Assembly (NCBI RefSeq): GCF_000003815.2
Contig: NC_049980.1
Coordinates: forward strand, 9,756,360 to 9,820,359
DNA from: Branchiostoma floridae
Lineage: Eukaryota > Chordata > Leptocardii > Amphioxiformes > Branchiostomatidae
Reading direction: 5' to 3'
Length of the DNA stretch: 64,000 nt
The translations under genes and the position numbers were made by a program. Of the stretch, positions 14,705 to 26,230 are shown piece by piece (the stretch's first letter is position 1; every line of letters begins with the position of its first letter). A model generated the notes under the pieces. That model had not been told where the DNA came from. It saw only the letters and a program-made list of their open reading frames with translations, and searched no databases.

Positions 14705-16088
14705 TGAGTCTGTCATGCTTGTACGTACCCAATGCTGTACGGTACCGGACATTTTGGAACCTGGTAAAATACTGGTTGATGATTTGCAGGATAAGTGAGT
14801 CAACCAGAAAATGTCTAACCCGCGTACTAGTTAACTCGCAACCAACTTGCGAACCCCTCTGTCAAAGCAAGGTATTTTTCAGCACGCGAAAGGGTTTGGC
14901 AGAGATTAATTAGGGAGTTTCAAGAACGAAACCGGTGCCTATAAAAAGAAAATGACCAAAGGATGTGACTGTATCTGGCTACCTAAACTGTATGTACATT
15001 TGACTGATGGCGCTGATCAAGAAGCTCTACCTGCATTTAGGTGACATTGTACATAGCTAGTAGATATAACATTTCCATATCCATTTGATTTACGGTATAC
15101 CAAATGTCAAACTTAACTCCCAATTAAAAATAACATTGCTAGCAAGACGACTATAAAACAAACAGATAGACAGACAGTGACAACAAACACAAGATTTCGA
15201 CAGAGGTAGACATGTGCAAGTTGATATTTCTGATTGTTATAAGCTTTATATAAGGCTCAAAAATACTTCATAAGGCCAGTAATGAGTAAACAACGGTCCG
15301 ATATTTCGAGGGCAACCTAATTTAGTATTACAACGTTAAGAGTGGATATTCTGGATAAAGCAGTCTGTATGATATTGACATTTACTGTACTATATATTCT
15401 CACATTTACATCACTATTTCATTCTATGAGCTGAGCGGTTTAACACGGTGCAGAAATAAGTCGCATGAGAATTCTTTAAATATTGGAATACCAAAACATA
15501 AGGCAGTGATTCAGCGCACTAACTTTCTTGTGGCACGGCGGTATCGAATGTTTGCTCCATGAATGTCGGTATGGAATGGATTAGAATGGCTTTATCTCAT
15601 TACGAAGCTAGGAAAATACCCCAAAGATTGACGTTTTGTAGCCCAGGGACAGGCTAATATCGATTAGGTTGCTTTTGAAAGCACTCGCTCTGTACTTATA
15701 TCCCAAAATCGTCATACGACAACGTCCAAAAATCGCCGTATCGTTCCGCCACCATTTCTCATTGAATCGCAATGTCAAGACTCAATTAGAAGTGTTGTCA
15801 TTGATAAGACTGATTGTCATAAATTAGAACCATCCATTTGGAAGATTGTGAGGGGGCGAACTTTCACGGGCGGACCATGCAAATAGTTCCGCGAAAATCG
15901 GCCCCAGACCCTGCTAAAAATCCTACCCCATTGATTTCTGAAACACTCATTTTTGTGCTCGCTCTCGAAGCGGTTAACGTTAATCATTGGGTAATTGGAA
16001 CCCATGGCCAGACATTGTCTCCTCTCTTGTCCAGTTTAGATTACTAGTATCACGAAGTGTTCTGGGTACGAGACTCCGGGCATCCAAG
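14705..16088. other. Unassigned intergenic DNA
   Basis: No gene was recognised. From about 15840 the sequence becomes richer in CpG than its surroundings, but no exon can be supported. Confidence 0.4.
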
Positions 16089-16316
16089 ATGGTTGACAGA
16101 CCAAAGCACAACAACGTCGCATTTTTTCTTCGTAGCTTCATAACATTGGATATCACTTGCGCGGTCGAGGAAGTTGGCGCCTGTTTTGGATTTATAAGGT
16201 TTATCTGGGGTTCTTTTATGAAAGTTCGGGCACGCATGTGGTACCGTCACCCGAGGATATTCGTCATTTCATCGGGCGCCACTAGTACTGCACTAGCCGC
16301 CAGGTGCTACAGCTGA
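16089..16316 (+). CDS. Unrecognised 75-codon open frame in a GC-richer island (doubtful)
   Basis: The ATG lies in the context CAAGATGGTTGAC, and the frame runs 75 codons to a TGA at 16314-16316. It contains hydrophobic stretches (FFLRSFITLDITCAVEEVG; FGFIRFIWGSF) that could be membrane segments and a basic RMWYRHPR motif. I do not recognise a family. It may be a small membrane protein, a first exon or chance. Confidence 0.2.
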   Translation: MVDRPKHNNVAFFLRSFITLDITCAVEEVGACFGFIRFIWGSFMKVRARMWYRHPRIFVISSGATSTALAARCYS

Positions 16317-16398
16317 AATGTCGAAGGTATGTGGCTTCGTCATTATAGTTTGTTGAATAGGAATAAAATTACCAACGTAACGGGCCGCTAACGTTGAT

Positions 16399-16630
16399 AA
16401 TAATCCCTTTCACAGAATTCAGAACGTATGTGTGGAAGCAGGAATTCTAGGTACATAGTAATAAGTCAAAGGGTAAGCTCCTCCCCCCCACCCCCCAAGT
16501 TTTTAAAACCCGTCTGGGCGTTGTTATGCAAATTAAAACAATGGTCAAGACAAGGACTGTTTACTTTTTGTGGGCCTTACCCTTTCCTGTCACCGCACAT
16601 GCGTTCTGACTTCTGTGAAAGGGCTTATAA
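16399..16630. mobile_element. MITE with long inverted termini, copy 2
   Basis: Related to 3376-3608: ends of the ATAAGCCCTTTCACAG type, internal GTCAAAGGGTAAG mirrored by CCTTACCCTTT, and GCACATGCGTTCTGAC near the right end. Confidence 0.65.
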
Positions 16631-16984
16631 GACATACGTTACATACGTTAGCTGTCTAATATTATCTATAGTTAGAAATCTACATTAACGTTACATAAGA
16701 TAATTGTTATATTTACAGAAGTTACATAAATCATGTTACACCCTTGGCAATTTTTTTTATTGTCAATCAAATTGTAACTATAACGAATGTGCAGGGCACA
16801 GAGCTGCAGAGGTGATGCAAATGGCTAAATATCAACATCACCTCTGAAAATAAAGACTACAGTTGACAAATGAAAATACAGTAACGGGAGGGGTCCAAAG
16901 TCCGGTAGGGGTCCAAAGTCCGGTAGGATTTTAAAATCATTTTTGCGGAGATATGCACAAGTGTCTGCACATGATCAGACCAGT

Positions 16985-17333
16985 ACAACTTGTTATGGAC
17001 TAAACCTTGTTGTAAATAACTGAAAAGTCAGAGTATGTCTCCAAGTTGGTAAGCCCCAACAGATAACGATAGAAAAAAGTACACAAGTTTGACGCCTTCC
17101 GTGCATGCTGACGAGCGAAAATATCGAGAACATGGCCCGGGAAACTCTTAAATTATCATCGTCAAATACGAAATGTGAAAAGATACCACCACAGATGAGA
17201 AGGCTATCTATAAAACTTCCTGAATAAGCACAGCTATGCCGTGTCTTTTCTTTTATAGTTGGATAATCGGAGCTAAATTATGTCGCATGTTCACGGCCCT
17301 GTCACCCACGCCATCTTTGTCAATCACCTATGA
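16985..17333. repeat. Long inverted repeat, left arm
   Basis: About 350 bp that reappears as a reverse complement at 20577-20930 with roughly 85 percent identity by eye. Shared landmarks include CAACTTGTTATGGACTAA, TCAGAGTATGT, AGATAACGATA, TTTGACGCCTT and CATGTTCACGGCCCTGTCA. The arms enclose about 3.2 kb including two N gaps. They may be TIRs of a large DNA transposon or two independent insertions. Confidence 0.7.
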
Positions 17334-17661
17334 AGGAAGCCGAGCGATGCTCAACACGATGACGTTAGTCAACCCGTCAGTAGAGCACCAATCATTCAAG
17401 AAAATCGATCCCTACCGACTAAAGAAGTCCTGTAGTCATTTCTGCTGTTAAAAACGAGGTTGAAGCAGGAAATACAGAAGCCGAAAGTGAAAATGTGTAA
17501 TCACAGGCAGACGTAAACAAAGTGCCGCCATTCTTATTTTTGGCGGCAGGTTGGTTTCGTCGTGAGAGGTAACCCGTAAGTAACGTATTTGAATATGCAT
17601 CGTAATTCAAAATATTGCATATATTTGTGACAAAAATAGTATTGCAGAAGCTTAATGTTAG

Positions 17662-17761
17662 NNNNNNNNNNNNNNNNNNNNNNNNNNNNNNNNNNNNNNN
17701 NNNNNNNNNNNNNNNNNNNNNNNNNNNNNNNNNNNNNNNNNNNNNNNNNNNNNNNNNNNNN
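17662..17761. other. Assembly gap (100 N)
   Basis: Exactly 100 N, the usual placeholder for a gap of unknown size. Confidence 0.95.
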
Positions 17762-18586
17762 ATACCCTACATGGTCTATATGCAAAGGGAAGACACCTTA
17801 CTTGCCTGTATAATACCCTATCTGGTCTATAGGCAAAGGAAAGCTGCTTTACTCACCTGCATAATACCCTATCTGGTCTATAGCCAAAGGAAAGACGCCT
17901 TACTCGCCTGTTTAATGGCCTATATGGTATATAGCCAAAGGAAAGACGCCTTACTCACCTGTATAATACACCATCAGGTCTATAGGCAAAGGAAACACAC
18001 CTTACTTACCTGTGCGGTGTCTTACCTGGTCTGCTATAAAAGGAAACACACCTTACTTACCTGTACGGTGTCTTACCTGGTCTGTAGTCAAGGAAACACA
18101 CCTTACTCACCTGTACGGTGTCTTACCTGGTCTGCTATAAGAGGAAACACACCTTACTTACCTGTACGGTGTCTTACCTGGTCTGTAGTCAAGGAAACAC
18201 ACCTTACTCACCTGTACGGTGTCTTACCTGGTCTGCTATAAGAGGAAACACACCTTACTTACCTGTACGGTGTCTTACCTGGTCTGCTATAAAAGGAAAC
18301 ACACCTTACTTACCTGTACGGTGTCTTACCTGGTCTGCTATAAAAGGAAACACACCTAACTTACCTGTACGGTGTCTTACCTGGTCTGGTATAAAAGGAA
18401 ACACACCTTACTCACCTGTACGGTGTCTTACCTGGTCTGGTATAAAAGGAAACACACCTTACTTACCTGTACGGTGTCTTACCTGGTCTGCTATAAAAGG
18501 AAACACACCTTACTTACCTGTACGGTGTCTTACCTGGTCTGATATAAAAGGAAACACACCTAACTTACCTGTACGGTGTCTGACCT
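17762..18586. repeat. Minisatellite, 51-bp unit, about 16 copies, running into gaps on both sides
   Basis: The typical unit reads GTGTCTTACCTGGTCTGC, then TATAAAAGGAAACACACC, then TTACTTACCTGTACG (51 bp). The first five units are diverged (GGCAAAGGAAAG type); the rest are nearly identical, with CTATAAAAGG / GTAGTCAAGG variants. Because 51 is a multiple of three, long open frames appear, but these are periodic artefacts. On the minus strand each unit shows CAG|GTAAGT, a pyrimidine tract ending TATAG, and a second CAG|GTAAGA. Confidence 0.9.
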
Positions 18587-19351
18587 NNNNNNNNNNNNNN
18601 NNNNNNNNNNNNNNNNNNNNNNNNNNNNNNNNNNNNNNNNNNNNNNNNNNNNNNNNNNNNNNNNNNNNNNNNNNNNNNNNNNNNNNNNNNNNNNNNNNNN
18701 NNNNNNNNNNNNNNNNNNNNNNNNNNNNNNNNNNNNNNNNNNNNNNNNNNNNNNNNNNNNNNNNNNNNNNNNNNNNNNNNNNNNNNNNNNNNNNNNNNNN
18801 NNNNNNNNNNNNNNNNNNNNNNNNNNNNNNNNNNNNNNNNNNNNNNNNNNNNNNNNNNNNNNNNNNNNNNNNNNNNNNNNNNNNNNNNNNNNNNNNNNNN
18901 NNNNNNNNNNNNNNNNNNNNNNNNNNNNNNNNNNNNNNNNNNNNNNNNNNNNNNNNNNNNNNNNNNNNNNNNNNNNNNNNNNNNNNNNNNNNNNNNNNNN
19001 NNNNNNNNNNNNNNNNNNNNNNNNNNNNNNNNNNNNNNNNNNNNNNNNNNNNNNNNNNNNNNNNNNNNNNNNNNNNNNNNNNNNNNNNNNNNNNNNNNNN
19101 NNNNNNNNNNNNNNNNNNNNNNNNNNNNNNNNNNNNNNNNNNNNNNNNNNNNNNNNNNNNNNNNNNNNNNNNNNNNNNNNNNNNNNNNNNNNNNNNNNNN
19201 NNNNNNNNNNNNNNNNNNNNNNNNNNNNNNNNNNNNNNNNNNNNNNNNNNNNNNNNNNNNNNNNNNNNNNNNNNNNNNNNNNNNNNNNNNNNNNNNNNNN
19301 NNNNNNNNNNNNNNNNNNNNNNNNNNNNNNNNNNNNNNNNNNNNNNNNNNN
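18587..19351. other. Assembly gap (765 N) inside or beside the 51-bp minisatellite
   Basis: The non-round size suggests an estimated gap. The array abuts its left edge and is absent on its right edge. Confidence 0.95.
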
Positions 19352-20576
19352 ATGATAGCACTATGAATTGAGAAAATCTTGTTCAGAATTCACTCTAAAA
19401 TGGTTGTATGATAGGCTATGCTACAACAGCCCCTCCCGCGATACTTATAGAACAGTCCCGCAAGGAGGTCACATGACTAGTGCCCGCCATTTTGAATTGC
19501 CATTGTTAAAGTATGGCAGTATCGGCGCTGTACATTTTGACGAAAAACAGGGACTTAAAATGCTTGTAAAGCACAGAAACTCCGTACACATCAATGGGAC
19601 ACCATCTTGAACATGTTTGTGGCGGTAGGTTTAGATGTCGTTGCGCGACGGCCGATATTTTTGTGGATATAGTGGGCATTCGCTAAAAAGACATTTTGCT
19701 GGGCGTTCGCTAAAAAGACCATCGAGAATCGAAAACTTTGATTTATGTCACTTCGGGTCGATGGATTGACTTGAAACTCAGGATTAATACATGGGAGCAC
19801 AACGTGGACATATTCCGAGCAAAAGAAATGAGATTCGTGCAGCGCGGACTTCTCTAGAGTGGGCGTTTGTGGGCATTCGCTAAAAAGACCCTCCCAGGTA
19901 CAATTGGCTTGTTCAGGTTACTAAACTTAAACAAAATCAAAAATAGTATGCCCAACAGACACTTAATCTTGACTTGATATATATTCATACAATTAGCGAC
20001 CTATCTCTGCACACATTTCGATACTTTTGGGGTATTATATTTCCTTCTGCCGGTGCGGGTGATGACTATTTATTAGGGCGCTGGGGTATGTATAGAACCG
20101 GAAATGACGTATATTCACACGCGATCTTTGGTGCGGTAGTGCGCAGACTCAAATACTTGGTGAAAACAGCATGGCAAGCACATGGCCTCGTTCGAGACTA
20201 CGTTTAGCGAAGAAATAGATGTAAAAAAGGACAACAACAACAGTTCTGCCGCCTCCCTTTACAGGTAAATACGTTCTCTTCATACTCTACAAGTGCTTAT
20301 TTGTTCAATGGACCCGGAATACTGTATTTTGTAGCCAGATTATGTCGCCCTTTTCCACGTCGCCTCCACGACTTTTTACCCCGCCAAAGAAGCTACAGCA
20401 ACGTGGTCAAAAATATAATTTGTGTAAAACCTGGTACCAAGTAGGTTGAAAGAGGGCTGAGGCAAGACATGGCCATTATGGCTGTCAAGTAAATATATTT
20501 TAGCAATGGAAACCTGTCAGTAATATTAGGTTTTTGGTACTATGCTTTTTTAAAAGTGATTTTAGTGAAAATTTTG
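19352..20576. other. Unassigned DNA between minisatellite gap and right inverted arm
   Basis: GGGCRTTCGCTAAAAAGAC occurs three times (about 19674, 19702 and 19870). The stretch near 20060-20115 (ATTTATTAGGGCGCTG ... GAACCGGAAATGACG) reappears inverted near 48254-48308. No gene is supported. Confidence 0.4.
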
Positions 20577-20930
20577 TTGATAAAGATGGCGGGGCGGGGC
20601 TGACAGGGCCGTGAACATGCGGCATGATTTAGCTCCGGTCATCAAACTTTTAAGGTAAAGACACGGTATAGCTGTGTTTTTTTAGGAAGTCTACTAGGTA
20701 TCCTTCTTATCTGTGGTTGTATCATTTCACATTTAATATTCTACGATGAATAATTCAAGAGTTTCTCGGGCCATATTCTCGATAAGTTCGCTCGTCAACC
20801 TGCACGCAAGGCGTCAAACTTTTGTATTTTTTCAGATTATCGTTATCTATTAGGGCTTACCAGCATAGACACATACTCTGACTTTTCAGTTATTTGTAAC
20901 AAGGGTTAGTCCATAACAAGTTGTATATAA
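20577..20930. repeat. Long inverted repeat, right arm
   Basis: Reverse complement of 16985-17333; the landmarks are listed there. Confidence 0.7.
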
Positions 20931-21155
20931 TATCTATATATATGATTTTAATACTCTGTTGACGGGGGTTACCCTCCAGTAACAGAGTAATGAATATATT
21001 ATATATAATTTACATAAAGAAATTTTTATCTAATCCACAGCTGAACCTGGATGACCTGTATATTGCAGACATGATGATATATTGACAGACAACATGTTGC
21101 CAGACCTTGCCAGGAACCACACTGTCAGCAGGTCAGTGGACCTTGTATAGTATTT

Positions 21156-22153
21156 GAGCGAGGCTATTGACACACCCAGTGTGTCAATAGCCTAACAAGC
21201 TATTGACACACTGAGTGTGTCGATAGCCTGTTTAGGCTATTGGCACACTGAGTGTGTCGATAGCCTGTTAGGCTATTGACACACCCAGTGATAGAAACCA
21301 CTAAAATGAGGAAATCTTACGATTATATTTGACAATCAACACTCTGAAAAATACAAATGGCATCCTGTGTCCATTATCAACCCAAAATACGATCTTTTTC
21401 ACGTGTTTACGGCACAATTTTAAACATCGGAATCTGCATGCTATCATATAGGGTGCTAGTTTTACTGTCACCGCATGTGATCATGGCAGCCATGTTGGAT
21501 CGGTTAGGAACACGTTTTCAGCTGTGTTTACCGACGAATTCCTGCCATATTGGAGAATTTTCGGCCTCAAAACTTATATCACTAAGGAAGCGAAGTTATA
21601 GTTGTTGTTTTACCTCCATTAGTTTTAATGTGAAAGAAATATTCTTCCGAGTCGCTGCCGATAGCGCCGGAACCACACGGCCGAAAATTATGACATGTTT
21701 TGTGGTCAGTGTTATTTTTGGTTTATGATGTTAACAGAAACTTTAAAAGTTGTTTATATATAAAATATTCTTGTATCAAATGGATGTTTAAAAAGGGACA
21801 AGAAAAATTGAAAAAAAAAAATTAAAAAAACTCCGACGCGGACTCGAACCGGGTCGGAGCTGGTATCATGAATTCCCGGGTTAACGCTCTATCCACTACG
21901 CTACGCCATACATACACGAAGAAGGCTGTATTATTAGGTATCCAGATGTAGGGCATAACTTGAATACGTCCGTTCATTCCAAGATTCAAAGATTCCAATG
22001 TCTAATCTTCCGAACAATGTCTAATCAACTATTGCTTGTGTAAAATATTGCCGGAAAGGCATGTTACAAGCTCTGATTGGCTGACTGGCATCTCGGTGTG
22101 TCAATAGCCTGTTTGGCTATTGGCACACTGAGTGTGTCAATAGCCACAGCGAT
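21156..22153. mobile_element. Element with clustered terminal palindromes, about 1 kb
   Basis: Both ends carry arrays of 30-bp near-palindromes in which GGCTATTGACACACT is followed by AGTGTGTCAATAGCC: about 3-4 at 21163-21293 and two at 22094-22145. A perfect 7-bp direct repeat AGTATTT flanks the unit (21149-21155 and 22154-22160), compatible with a target duplication. The interior holds a Pol III tRNA-like unit (21828-21911) and no convincing protein frame. The superfamily is not recognised. Confidence 0.55.
21828..21911 (-). ncRNA. tRNA-like Pol III unit (tRNA pseudogene or SINE head)
   Basis: On the minus strand a D-arm/box A-like TAGCGTAGTGGATAGAGC is followed 35-40 bases later by a box B match GGTTCGAGTCC. 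A run of seven T (Pol III terminator) follows immediately after GTCGGAG. The anticodon arm does not fold canonically, and CTCCGAC pairs with GTCGGAG around box B instead of a normal acceptor stem, so a functional tRNA is unlikely. Confidence 0.45.
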
Positions 22154-22163
22154 AGTATTTTAA

Positions 22164-22384
22164 CAGGGCTCGAAATTTATTTGGGGGATTAGGTGCACAA
22201 TAATAAAACTTAGTCACAAGCTATCATATTCTTAAACAATGACCGTGACTGACATTTTTATTATCTTTCTAACACTTAGATGTCAAGAATATGATGTATA
22301 CTAGTATGCTTTGATATCTTTTCCTACATAAACCTTAGGAAATAATTGGGTGCACAGCTCCAATTTTGGGTATTTAGAGCCCTG
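22164..22384. mobile_element. MITE with CAGGGCTCGAAAT-type ends, copy 1
   Basis: It starts CAGGGCTCGAAATT and ends TATTTAGAGCCCTG. The flanks share TTTAA (22159-22163 and 22385-22389). It belongs with 40712-41040 and 43363-43686 by its ends. Confidence 0.6.
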
Positions 22385-22389
22385 TTTAA

Positions 22390-23699
22390 CATAGCTCCTT
22401 GCTCTCAGATAGTATATTGTACAGAACCATTTCATATTATACTCTGTAGGAGGGGTAAGATGTTGACTCCCAGGTTCTTTGGGAAGACGGCTACGAGTGT
22501 TATAAACTAGAAGAAATAAGCCACACAGATGCAATGCATTTTCCATGCACACAGAAGGTTCGCTCTCAGACCTTTGCTTGCCTCGTACTCAACTGTCCTT
22601 ACGAGCAAACTCCCTTCACTTTATTCAACAAGTGGTCTCACCTTGTTTAGATCTGTTATGGCTGCCTGTGTATATGTACCTAGTGACTCTCTGGGCCTTT
22701 ACAATGTACCTATGAATTGTTAACCTAGTATAAAATAGTAAAACGTTGTTACAGTACCCAAAGAGATTGATGTACCTAAACCTGTACATAAACAAATTAA
22801 TGTTATATCACTAGTGACATCATTTTCTTAACTAAAGGTAAATCACATGTCCCTGATGGCTTCTTTGATAACCTTACAGTTGTAAATGATGAAAACTAGC
22901 CAAAAACAGACTTATTTTGATGTTCACATCCTCTAGTCTCCAAGTAGACGTGAAAGCTGGACAAAAAAAGAAAAGAATTTGGCCAAAGTTGTCATGGGAT
23001 TTCAGTCAGTTGTTTGTGGCAAGGCGGGTGACTGGTACAGTGGTATACTATAGATCTTGATACAAAGTTGACAATTTCATTTTGAAAGACAGTGTGCTTG
23101 GTTTTTGGAAAAACTTGTCGAGTCCAGACGGCAGAAATGCCAAAATCTGGCAGGAAAACTTGTTTAATCTGAAAAGAGGGTTCAAACGCAGCTAAAAAGT
23201 CTCGGGTCGGCAGGTTTATCTGGGGTCGGTTGGGAACACAACATTTTAATGTTATCAATTTACTGATAACTGCCGACACCCCTGAATTTACCTTTAACTG
23301 TTACCGTCCCAGATGAAAGGTGGAATTAAGCATTGGTAAGATGATGATTCAAGCGAACGATTGATTGATTGATTATTAGGTAGGTACCCAGTGCAGGTCC
23401 TCTTTTCAGATCTGGACAGGTTTGGACATGTACGTAAACCATTTTAAATGTACTTGAATTTTTAGTTGGTTACACAGCTCTAATGATTATACCTGCTCAG
23501 GTACAGCATAGCAGCTAATATGTAAACTTTGTATAAGATAGCACAGAATGACCAAATACAGAGTAATCAAATCAGCTTGGCATTTGTTAGTCATAACTTA
23601 TAACTTACTCAAAAGGAAGAAGTACTAAGAAGAAACATAGTGTTCACTATATTAACTATACTGGGCTTACAATATGGTAAATGTGATATCTGATTTGTT
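22390..23699. other. Unassigned DNA
   Basis: No gene or defined repeat was recognised in this stretch. Confidence 0.4.
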
Positions 23700-23900
23700 T
23701 TCAGAATCTGATGTGCTGCTCCGTGGCTGCAAATTCCACACAGGAGGAACTTGAAATAATAGTACACCTCTCCTGTGAACTGACAAGAAGTTGTCATCTG
23801 ATCTGGAATGAGATGAAGAATGAAGCCTAAGGCACTACATCTCTCATACATGGATTCCAGACTGGCTGAAGTAGGTACCCAAATATTTATGATATTACTA
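23700..23900 (+). pseudogene. Degraded copy of the MULE-C48 gene exon at 29799-30040
   Basis: Plus-strand blocks such as TCCACACAGGAGGAA, TCTGGAATGAGA, CACTACATCTC and the trailing GTAGGTACCCAAAT match the coding strand of the exon at 29799-30040 and its downstream intron. The copy has internal insertions and frame breaks and lies opposite to the intact gene. Confidence 0.65.
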
Positions 23901-24287
23901 TTACATGTATACAATTTCACAGTTTCTTTTTATAAATTGATTGACACAGTGTGCTAGTTTTTGTGCTTGAAAGCATGGGGAACGGATTATCCTACACTGA
24001 CTTTTTTTATAAGCAAAATCTAAATAGAACATACACTTCATGCTCACAAAAAATGGAGCTGTAGTGACAAGCAAAAAACATGCTTCTGCCAAACGTGTCC
24101 CTTTCCAGGCAACGGATTCTTGTGAATCAAGGAATTCTTATAAGTCTTGAAGACTAATAGATCAATCATGGACTTCTTCTGAGTCTCCAACAGTCCAAGA
24201 TAGGCACTTAGACTTGGCATCTCGTAGAAATTAATGTTTTGGTTTGGAATCTTGGAAGTCTTGTTACGAGTTCTAAAGTTGAAATAT

Positions 24288-26230
24288 CTATCTAAACAAA
24301 TAACTGTACAAAAGCATCTTGTGTGTGATCTCCCATTCCATCTCCTTTCTGAACCTTGGCATGTCATCCTGGAATAGGAAAAAAAAAATTACTGTTAAAG
24401 GTTGCATTGGCAAAATCATTTCCTGTTTTATATGTAGTGCATCTAAGGCACAGGACAAGTCACTGCCACAGTTATGTACTAACTAGTGTAACAACTTTTT
24501 CTGTTGCACAACTCACCTATCCCTTAGATGCAATATAGGTGCTATATATATACATTGCAGTGTCAAGTGATTTATTCTGGTAGGTCCAGTTTGCTGCTGT
24601 GGTGAGATGTTTACTTCTCAGCTGATAGAATGTGGCTCTAATTTTTCTAATCATCAATGATATAACATACTTCGATTGGATTAGTGAAAACTATCAAACT
24701 TCACAATGTGTATTTTACTTTATTGTGGTATTATCAATCAAGATAATTGCTTATTATCGAAACCAAAGCATCATTGATATTTACCTGTGTGAAGTTCATG
24801 ATGCCATCCTGACTGCAGGTGTACTGGGCATATTTGCAGCAAAACACACCACAGTCGTAACCGTTCAGCTGCCTTGGGATCTCCTGCATGGGTGGCAATA
24901 TTGAGCCCAAAGAAATCTTAGTATTGGCCATGGTTACCTAATCATCATATATCAAACTTTAAACAGATGCAGTATGATGTTTGACTTTGCTGAAATGACA
25001 GGGCAGAAAAACTATGATGATTCCTAACCTTGCCCTTCTGTATAAGCCCCAACAAAAATCACTCCTACCTTGGGATACTCCACTGCCCATGCACTGGGCA
25101 TTCCCTTCCTTTTACTGCATTCCTGGAGGTAGCACCTGAACAAAGAGTTATGTAGACTTAGTGCCTTCAATCATTTTAAGGGCTATATCAAACCTGTACC
25201 AACAACAAAAGGACACCGCCCACATACTCCAACTAGTAAATTCTACACAACGAATTGTTGAAATACAGATTCAGAAGTGTTGTTCCCTTACCGAATGGCC
25301 TTGACCCCCTTGTCATTCCTTCCACCCATGGAGTCGAAATACCTCAAACACATGTATCCTGTATCAACCACCTGTATAAAACAAATGAACAACAATAATG
25401 ATAGCTAACATTAGTATTTGTTTATTATTGTCTGTTGTTACATGTATGTATGTTTCTGTCATGTGCTTGCAGTTATTTGGGCATGAGGTTGCAAATAAAC
25501 TTGCAATAAAATCCTTCTTTTCCACAAGTGACACATCATCTGTAACATGCACATACTTGTTGACGTGCCCCATGTTGCTCTGAAAGCAATATGGTCTACA
25601 AAGAGCAGTAATAATCACAGTCTAGTCTGTCATGTATTACATTTATTTATTTATAATCATGAAGTGTTTCGAAATTTGTAAAAGATTAGCTGCTTTAAAA
25701 ATCATGTAACTTACAGCCAGACACCAATGGTTTCCCTGATGATGTACTGGAATCAAGGCTAGGTCAACTGAGGATAGGTCAATGTCTCTTGACCATTGCA
25801 TGACAATTTCAGACATATAGCCATGCTTCATTAGCATTGTGTAGAAGTAGGTGTCAAATGACGCAAGTTTCATGGGACCCTGTGGAGAATATACACCATG
25901 ATACATTAGTGAAGAAAGTTGAAACATGCACCATGTTTTATATCTTGAGAAACAGTCATGAAACAAGCCCCAGTTCTATGGAAGAGCATAATGACAGAAC
26001 AGAACTCAAACCAAGTGTTCCTTAAGTTTGTGTATACAGAAACACCCTGCTGTAGTATTGCAGTGATAGAAGCAGACTGTTGTTAATTGCTAGTCACTGT
26101 ATGAATATTATTGATTCCTTAAAAGCACAGTCAAGAATTTCACAGACAAAGCTGTACGACATGCACCAGGTTGTCAACCCACCTGTTGGTTGCCTCTGTG
26201 TACGACCATCTTCAAGTAGAAGTTGATTAT
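24288..26230 (-). CDS. MULE-C48 gene, protease exons (Ulp1/SENP-like)
   Basis: Six short exons complete the C48 fold. 26230-26183 gives IINFYLKMVVHRGNQQ. 25879-25715 gives DLALIPVHHQGNHWCLA with the catalytic His. 25371-25292 gives LRYFDSMGG with the Asp. 25135-25069 gives EYPK. 24883-24785 gives IPRQLNGYDCGVFCCKYA with the oxyanion Gln and nucleophile Cys. 24368-24288 gives DDMPRFRKEMEWEI and the stop. This is the canonical SENP arrangement. Known family members cleave SUMO or NEDD8 from targets. The substrate here is unknown. Confidence 0.88.

Noticed and set aside
17762..19351. Long open frames across the 51-bp minisatellite and the N run
   Set aside because: The 51-bp period keeps all frames open and the N run adds undefined codons. 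The peptide is a tandem artefact.
21357..21728. 123-codon plus-strand frame inside the palindrome-ended element
   Set aside because: No recognisable domain or motif; composition and context suggest chance within a non-autonomous element.
21828..21911. Canonical functional tRNA gene
   Set aside because: No seven-base acceptor stem or five-base anticodon stem could be paired. Kept only as a tRNA-like unit.
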